Shown here: one piece after another, positions 34,439 through 39,014 of the stretch
Layout: each line of letters opens with the position of its first letter
How positions within the stretch are numbered: position 1 is the first letter of the stretch
From: an uncultured Bacteroidota bacterium
Lineage (GTDB): Bacteria; Bacteroidota; Bacteroidia; Flavobacteriales; Flavobacteriaceae
Length of the DNA: 39,014 bases
Assembly: GCA_902586435.1 (NCBI GenBank)
Contig: CACIHJ010000010.1
Location: 1-39,014 of the forward strand
Direction of reading: 5' to 3'
Notes under the pieces: generated by a model
What the model saw: the letters and a program-made list of their open reading frames with translations, nothing else
What the model was told of the DNA's origin: nothing
The model's database searches: none
Made by a program: the position numbers and the translations under genes

Positions 34439-35955
34439 TTTACTATTAAAGATTTACCCGTCATTTCAATAGGCTTTTTAATCCCTAAAATTTCAAGAAT
34501 TGTTGGAGCAATATCAGCAAGGATCCCATTCCTTATATTTCTTTTATTCTTATCTACTAAAATAACTGGTACTGGATTAGTAGTATGAGATGTATTAGTT
34601 GAGCCATCTTTATTTTTCATTTTTTCACAATTTCCATGGTCGGCAATAATCATTGAAACATAGTTAAGTTTATTTGCTGCATTAATTAATGGTAATAAAA
34701 GTTTGTCTATAGTTTCGCATGCCTTTATTGCAGCATCCATATCTCCAGTATGACCAACCATATCTGGATTTGCAAAGTTTAGGCATATAAAATCTGGGGA
34801 ATTATTAATAATCTCACTAATTGCTTTTTCAGATACTTCAAGAGCACTCATTTCTGGTTTTAAATCGTATGTTGCTACTTTAGGGGAGGGGCATAAGATT
34901 CTTTTTTCTTTGTCAAATGGCTCCTCTCTTCCACCATTTAGAAAAAACGTAACATGAGGATACTTTTCAGTTTCAGCAATTCTTAATTGAGATTTATTAT
35001 TTTTTGCTAATACCTCGCCAATAGTATTTTTTAGATTTTTATTATAGAATATAGGGGTTACATTATCGAAACTATTGTCATAGTTAGTTAAAGTATAAAA
35101 TTTTATATCTAGAGGTTTTAAGCCAAATTGATTATTATTTTTTTCACAAATTAAAGATGTAAGTTGTCTCCCTCTATCTGATCTATAATTAAAAAAGATA
35201 ATAACATCATTATCAGTAACTTTTGAAATAGGATTATTTTCCTTGTCAGTGATCACAATAGGTTTCATAAATTCATCTGTTATCCCATTATTATAAAAAT
35301 CATTAATTGTTTCAGTTAAATTATTTGTTTTTAACCCTTCATTATTTATCAATAGGTCGTATGCTTTCTTTGTTCTATCCCAACGCTCATCTCTGTCCAT
35401 TGGATAATATCTTCCAATAACAGAAGCTATAGAGCCCCCTGAAGTTTTAGTATACTCTTGAATCTCATTAATAAAATTTATTCCAGATTTTGGATCTACA
35501 TCTCTTCCATCAGTAAATGCATGTATATATATATGATCTTTTATTTGTGATAGTGTATTTAGAATTTCTTTTAAGTGGGAAATATGAGAATGAACTCCAC
35601 CATCAGACAATAATCCAATAAGGTGTAAATTACTTTTAGTTTTCTTAATATGATTTATAATAGTAACAAAGTTTTTATTATTATTAAATTCTCCTGATTC
35701 TATAGAGTCATTTATTTTAAGTAAATCTTGTTTGACAATTCGACCAGCTCCTATATTAATATGACCTACCTCACTATTCCCCATTTGTCCAGTTGGTAGA
35801 CCAACTTTTTCCTCATGTGTTATAAGCTGTGCATTTTCATATGTATCTAGTAAATTGTCATAATTTGGAGTATTAGCAATATCAGGTGCTGAAGAAGATT
35901 TATCTTCTGTAATACCCCATCCATCCAGAATTAATAGTAAGGTTTTATTAATCAA
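34435..35955 (-). CDS. gpmI: 2,3-bisphosphoglycerate-independent phosphoglycerate mutase
   Basis: Interconverts 3- and 2-phosphoglycerate in glycolysis/gluconeogenesis without cofactor, using Mn2+. 506 residues, typical. Seen: LLILDGWGI with metal Asp11, the nucleophile Ser61 in GLPTGQMGNSEVGHINIGAGRIV, SDGGVHSH, FTDGRDVDPKSG, IGRYYPMDRDERWDR, FFNYRSDRGRQL, NFANPDMVGHTGD and IADHGNCEKM with Asp/His ligands. Divergent from rsgA. A minus-strand GATATTTG (one mismatch to TAnnTTTG) lies 18 bases upstream. Confidence 0.96.
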   Translation of the reverse strand: MINKTLLLILDGWGITEDKSSSAPDIANTPNYDNLLDTYENAQLITHEEKVGLPTGQMGNSEVGHINIGAGRIVKQDLLKINDSIESGEFNNNKNFVTIINHIKKTKSNLHLIGLLSDGGVHSHISHLKEILNTLSQIKDHIYIHAFTDGRDVDPKSGINFINEIQEYTKTSGGSIASVIGRYYPMDRDERWDRTKKAYDLLINNEGLKTNNLTETINDFYNNGITDEFMKPIVITDKENNPISKVTDNDVIIFFNYRSDRGRQLTSLICEKNNNQFGLKPLDIKFYTLTNYDNSFDNVTPIFYNKNLKNTIGEVLAKNNKSQLRIAETEKYPHVTFFLNGGREEPFDKEKRILCPSPKVATYDLKPEMSALEVSEKAISEIINNSPDFICLNFANPDMVGHTGDMDAAIKACETIDKLLLPLINAANKLNYVSMIIADHGNCEKMKNKDGSTNTSHTTNPVPVILVDKNKRNIRNGILADIAPTILEILGIKKPIEMTGKSLIVK

Positions 35956-36033
35956 TTTTTTCTTTTAAAGATACAAATATCATTAACCAGATTTGTAATT
36001 ATGGTTAGGAAAAAATATATTGTTATTAAATTA

Positions 36034-36990
36034 ATGGTTTTCGAAGGTATAGTATATAAATCAACAGGAAGTTGGTATCTAGTAAAATATGATAATGAAT
36101 TTTTTGAGTGTAGAATCAAAGGAAAGATTAGGCTAAAGGATCTAGATACTACAAATCCCATTGCAGTTGGAGATAATGTAATTTTTGAAAAGGATTCTAA
36201 AGAAGAAGGACAGGGCATAATCTCTGAAATCCTCCCTAGAAAAAATTATATCATTAGAAAATCGGTTAAATTATCTAAACAATCCCATATAATTGCTTCT
36301 AATATAGATCTTGCATTATTATTAATCACAAAAGATAACCCGCCTACATCATTTAATTTTATTGATAGGTTTCTAGTAACTTGTGAAGCATATCAAATAC
36401 CTGTAATCTTAGTTTTTAATAAAATAGATACTTATAATGAAGATGATTTATCCAGAATTTCTGAGATTGAATCTATATATAAATCAATTGATTATCAGTG
36501 TATTAGTATATCTGCAAAGTATGGACAGGGAGTTAATAAAATTTCAAATTATATGCAAAACAAAGTTTGCTTGCTCTCTGGCCATAGTGGTGTTGGAAAA
36601 TCAACTTTAATTAATAAAATAAACCCTGAACTAGATTTAAAAACAAAAGAAATATCAGTATCCCATAATCAGGGAAAGCATACAACAACTTATGCAGAAA
36701 TGTATGATTTAAAAGAAAATATAAGAATTATAGATTCACCTGGAATAAAAGGTTTTGGACTTGTAGATATATCAAAAAATGAATTAGGTGATTACTTTCC
36801 AGAGTTTTTTAAAAGAAAAATGAAATGTAAGTTTCATAATTGTATGCATATAAGTGAACCTGGGTGTGAAATAAAAAAGGACATTAAAAATAAAACAATA
36901 TCAGAATCAAGATATAGCTCTTATATTGATTTATTGAGTGATCAAAATATATATAGAAAATCAGATGAAGGTAGTAATTCAAAGAGTTAA
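36034..36990 (+). CDS. rsgA: Small ribosomal subunit biogenesis GTPase RsgA
   Basis: Circularly permuted GTPase acting in late 30S maturation. 318 residues from ATG 36034: OB-fold about 1-65 (GIVYKSTGSWYLVK), G domain with NKID (G4) before the P-loop LLSGHSGVGKSTL, DSPGIKGFG (G3), then C-terminal zinc finger CKFHNCMHISEPGC. ATG 36034 is preferred over 36001 because the family begins right before GxVYKSTGSWY and the predicted promoter (CAGATTTG, 35988-35995, one mismatch) would start RNA near 36000. Confidence 0.92.
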   Translation: MVFEGIVYKSTGSWYLVKYDNEFFECRIKGKIRLKDLDTTNPIAVGDNVIFEKDSKEEGQGIISEILPRKNYIIRKSVKLSKQSHIIASNIDLALLLITKDNPPTSFNFIDRFLVTCEAYQIPVILVFNKIDTYNEDDLSRISEIESIYKSIDYQCISISAKYGQGVNKISNYMQNKVCLLSGHSGVGKSTLINKINPELDLKTKEISVSHNQGKHTTTYAEMYDLKENIRIIDSPGIKGFGLVDISKNELGDYFPEFFKRKMKCKFHNCMHISEPGCEIKKDIKNKTISESRYSSYIDLLSDQNIYRKSDEGSNSKS

Positions 36991-37417
36991 ATCTTCAAAA
37001 GTTGAAGTTAATAATAAGGTAATTGGTCAAATTGATCATGGTATTCTTGTATTAGTTGGTATTGCATTAAATGATGAGAAAACTGACGCAGAATGGATCT
37101 CAAATAAAGTTTTAAACCTAAGGATTTTTGATGATGAGAATGGAATAATGAATAAATCATTAATTGATGTGGGGGGAAATATTTTAGTCATTTCCCAATT
37201 TACATTGATTGCATCAACTAAAAAAGGAAATAGGCCATCATATATAAATTCTGCTGGTCATGAAATAGCTATTCCATTATATGAATATTTTATTAAAATT
37301 TGTGAAGAGAAACTTGGAAGAGAAGTAAGTTCAGGAGAATTTGGAGCTGACATGAAAGTTAGTTTAATAAATGATGGACCAGTTACAATTGTTATTGATT
37401 CAAAATCGAAAGATTAA
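36965..37417 (+). CDS. dtd: D-aminoacyl-tRNA deacylase
   Basis: Hydrolyses D-amino acids mischarged on tRNA. 150 residues. Seen: MKVVIQRVKSSKVEV start, ISQFTLIASTKKGNRPSY with the catalytic SQxTL region, and the C-terminal NDGPVTI with the Gly-Pro that screens chirality. ATG 36965 is inside the end of rsgA (26-base overlap in another frame) and gives the canonical N terminus. Confidence 0.95.
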   Translation: MKVVIQRVKSSKVEVNNKVIGQIDHGILVLVGIALNDEKTDAEWISNKVLNLRIFDDENGIMNKSLIDVGGNILVISQFTLIASTKKGNRPSYINSAGHEIAIPLYEYFIKICEEKLGREVSSGEFGADMKVSLINDGPVTIVIDSKSKD

Positions 37418-37419
37418 TT

Positions 37420-38430
37420 CTATATTATATTAACCTCTTCTTCAAGTTTAATATTAAAAACTTCTCTAACAGAATTCTTTATACTGTTTGCAAACTTTAA
37501 AATATCAGATCCACTAGCATTGCCATTATTAACTATTACCAGAGGTTGGTGAATATAAACTCCCACATCTCCCAAGCTTTCATCTTTAAAACCAATCTTC
37601 TCAATTAACCAAGCTGCAGGAATTTTATAAAATCCATTCTCACTTTTATGATGAGGTAACTTGGGATACTTTTGCAAGAGCTTCTCTAGCTTTTGAGATT
37701 CTATAATAGGGTTTTTAAAGAAACTCCCACAATTTCCAATCTTTTTTGGATCAGGCAACTTAGACTTCCTTATTTTAATTATTTCCTCTGATATATTAGA
37801 TAAATTTATTTCTTTACTATTAAATCTTTCTTTTAAACTATCATATGTAAGATTGAAACTATGTGGCTCTTTAGATAATTTCAGTCTTATAGACAGTATT
37901 ACATATTTGTTTTTCTCTTTAGATTTAAATATAGATGACCTATAATTAAATTCACATTTATCTTTATTAAAATGTTCTATCTCATTTGATTCTCTTGAAA
38001 GAACCCTGCAACTATCAAATACATCTCTTAACTCTACTCCATAAGCTCCAATATTTTGAATAGGAGCTGCTCCCACATTTCCAGGAATTAAAGATAGATT
38101 TTCTATTCCCCCATAATTATTTTCAATTGACCACATTACAAATTCATGCCAGTTCTCTCCAGAGCAGACTTCTACAATAATATTATCATCAGATTCTTCT
38201 ATGATTTTTTTACCCTTTATTGAAAGATGGACTATAGTCCCATTATAATCTTTAGAAAATAAGACATTACTTCCTCCACCTAAAAAGAAAATATCTTCTT
38301 GACCTTTATTTTTAGTCAAGTAATTGATAAGTTGATCTTCTGTATTAATCGAAATAAATTTATTTGACTTAACATCTATATTAAATGTGTTGTAGTCTTT
38401 TATCGAGAAGTTTGATAAAACTTTATTCAT
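37420..38430 (-). CDS. murB: UDP-N-acetylenolpyruvoylglucosamine reductase
   Basis: FAD enzyme that makes UDP-MurNAc for peptidoglycan. 336 residues, the longer type I form. Seen: NTFNID start, FFLGGGSNVLFSKDYNG, LSLIPGNVGAAPIQNIGAYGVEL with FAD contacts, NYRSSIFK, the active-site Ser in GNCGSFFKNPII and AAWLIEKIGFK. Two bases separate its stop from the convergent dtd stop. It lies seven bases after the aminotransferase gene and is probably cotranscribed with it. Confidence 0.95.
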   Translation of the reverse strand: MNKVLSNFSIKDYNTFNIDVKSNKFISINTEDQLINYLTKNKGQEDIFFLGGGSNVLFSKDYNGTIVHLSIKGKKIIEESDDNIIVEVCSGENWHEFVMWSIENNYGGIENLSLIPGNVGAAPIQNIGAYGVELRDVFDSCRVLSRESNEIEHFNKDKCEFNYRSSIFKSKEKNKYVILSIRLKLSKEPHSFNLTYDSLKERFNSKEINLSNISEEIIKIRKSKLPDPKKIGNCGSFFKNPIIESQKLEKLLQKYPKLPHHKSENGFYKIPAAWLIEKIGFKDESLGDVGVYIHQPLVIVNNGNASGSDILKFANSIKNSVREVFNIKLEEEVNII

Positions 38431-38437
38431 AAAGGTT

Positions 38438-39014
38438 TTAATCTTTGTATTCTTTTAAAGCCAGCCTAATAATATTTATTGCTTTCATAAGTTTATTAGA
38501 ATTTAAAACAAAAGCAATCCTTACTTCATCTTTGCCAAGATTAGGGCTAGTATAGAAACCACTTGCTGGTGCTAGCATAACAGTTTGTCCATTATGTGAA
38601 AAATCTGTCAGAAGAAATTTAGAAAATTTCTCTGAGTCGTTAAGTGGAAGCTTAAGGATAGAATAAAATGCGCCCATGGGGTTTGAAAAAACTAAATCAT
38701 CAATTTTACTTAGTTCTTGAATTAATAGATTTCTTCTTAATGTGTATTCGTTAATTACATTCTTAATATAATCTGAAGATGAGTCAAGTGCTTTTGAAGC
38801 TGCAATTAAACCTAAAGTAGGAGGTGATAGTCTAGCTAATGCAAACTTCAAACAAGCACTTAAAAAATCATGATTTTTTGAAACTATGCATCCACTTCTT
38901 GCCCCACACAGACTGTACCTTTTAGATGTTGAATCAATTAATATTGCATTATTATGGAACTTTCTTTCTTCAAGTACTGAGAAATGTTTGTTTTCTCCAT
39001 ATATAAATTCTCTG
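38438..39014 (-). CDS. Class I/II PLP aminotransferase, C-terminal part (5' end beyond window)
   Basis: The frame is open to the right edge; a methionine start at 38851 is only an internal TTG. Translating the extra bases gives the PLP-Lys region DSTSKRYSLCGARSGCIVS and upstream REFIYGENKHFSVLEERK, followed by LSPPTLGLIAASKAL, NPMGAFYSILKLP and VRIAFVLN. This is a fold-type I aminotransferase like aspartate aminotransferase. About 190 residues are visible. Substrate not determinable. Confidence 0.85.
   Translation of the reverse strand, partial: REFIYGENKHFSVLEERKFHNNAILIDSTSKRYSLCGARSGCIVSKNHDFLSACLKFALARLSPPTLGLIAASKALDSSSDYIKNVINEYTLRRNLLIQELSKIDDLVFSNPMGAFYSILKLPLNDSEKFSKFLLTDFSHNGQTVMLAPASGFYTSPNLGKDEVRIAFVLNSNKLMKAINIIRLALKEYKD

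Noticed and set aside
35952-36218. Minus-strand frame opposite the start of rsgA
   Set aside because: Overlaps the gpmI start and the conserved OB-fold of rsgA; no family features.
38438-38851. A 137-residue protein starting at 38851
   Set aside because: The start is an internal TTG. The frame continues to the window edge with the PLP-Lys region, so this is the C-terminal half of an aminotransferase.
1-39014. CRISPR arrays, insertion sequences, prophage or defence genes
   Set aside because: No regularly spaced repeats, transposase, integrase or phage structural blocks were seen. Every long frame belongs to a recognised housekeeping or metabolic family except the methyltransferase and the thioredoxin-like lipoprotein.

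Overview
The window is an AT-rich, gene-dense stretch of chromosome from a bacterium that looks like a member of the Bacteroidota, probably of flavobacterial type. The signs are promoter boxes of the TTTG / TAnnTTTG kind, few Shine-Dalgarno sequences, a bifunctional nuclease (DUF151 plus UVR motif), a DAHP synthase with a C-terminal chorismate mutase, a class-1 P5C dehydrogenase, a K+-dependent membrane pyrophosphatase and a complete Na+-NQR operon. A marine or Na+-rich habitat is inference. Nearly all genes are core metabolism. I see no insertion sequence, prophage, CRISPR array or gene with foreign-looking composition, and no gene-free stretch over 300 bases.

Layout: (1) 1-5819: the end of ruvC, an M20 dipeptidase (-), tRNA-Leu(UAG), and a minus-strand run of Kdo transferase, alkaline phosphatase and a D-aminoacylase-like lipoprotein. 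(2) 5867-8318: a DegT-type aminotransferase and a secreted amidohydrolase. (3) 8315-11162 (-): bifunctional nuclease, thyA, folA, fabD. (4) 11265-15012: pyruvate dehydrogenase E1 beta, membrane pyrophosphatase and deoxynucleoside kinase. (5) 15067-19139: a methionine/SAM operon (metK, metY, metX, OsmC-like) behind a SAM-II-type riboswitch. (6) 19161-23873: an aromatic operon (pheA, tyrA, aroG-aroQ, aminotransferase, rsmG) behind an unannotated leader-peptide attenuator. (7) 23863-25488 (-): P5C dehydrogenase. (8) 25547-32376: nqrABCDEF and apbE. (9) 32365-35955 (-): gpmI, thioredoxin-like lipoprotein, map, methyltransferase. (10) 36034-39014: rsgA and dtd (+), then murB and a partial aminotransferase (-).

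The most interesting item is the attenuator at 19161-19325. A near-consensus promoter sits a few bases before a 22-codon reading frame with 11 Phe/Tyr codons. A perfect terminator hairpin with a T-tract follows, ending two bases before the pheA start codon. A short antiterminator strand lies in the leader's last codons. This is the geometry of classical ribosome-mediated attenuation, controlling Phe/Tyr synthesis. Four kilobases upstream, the metK leader carries a SAM-II-like pseudoknot. Two neighbouring amino-acid operons are therefore controlled by two different RNA mechanisms.

Energy genes also form a theme: Na+-NQR (with its own flavin transferase ApbE) and a membrane pyrophosphatase with the K+-dependent signature suggest a cell that uses Na+ and PPi energetics.
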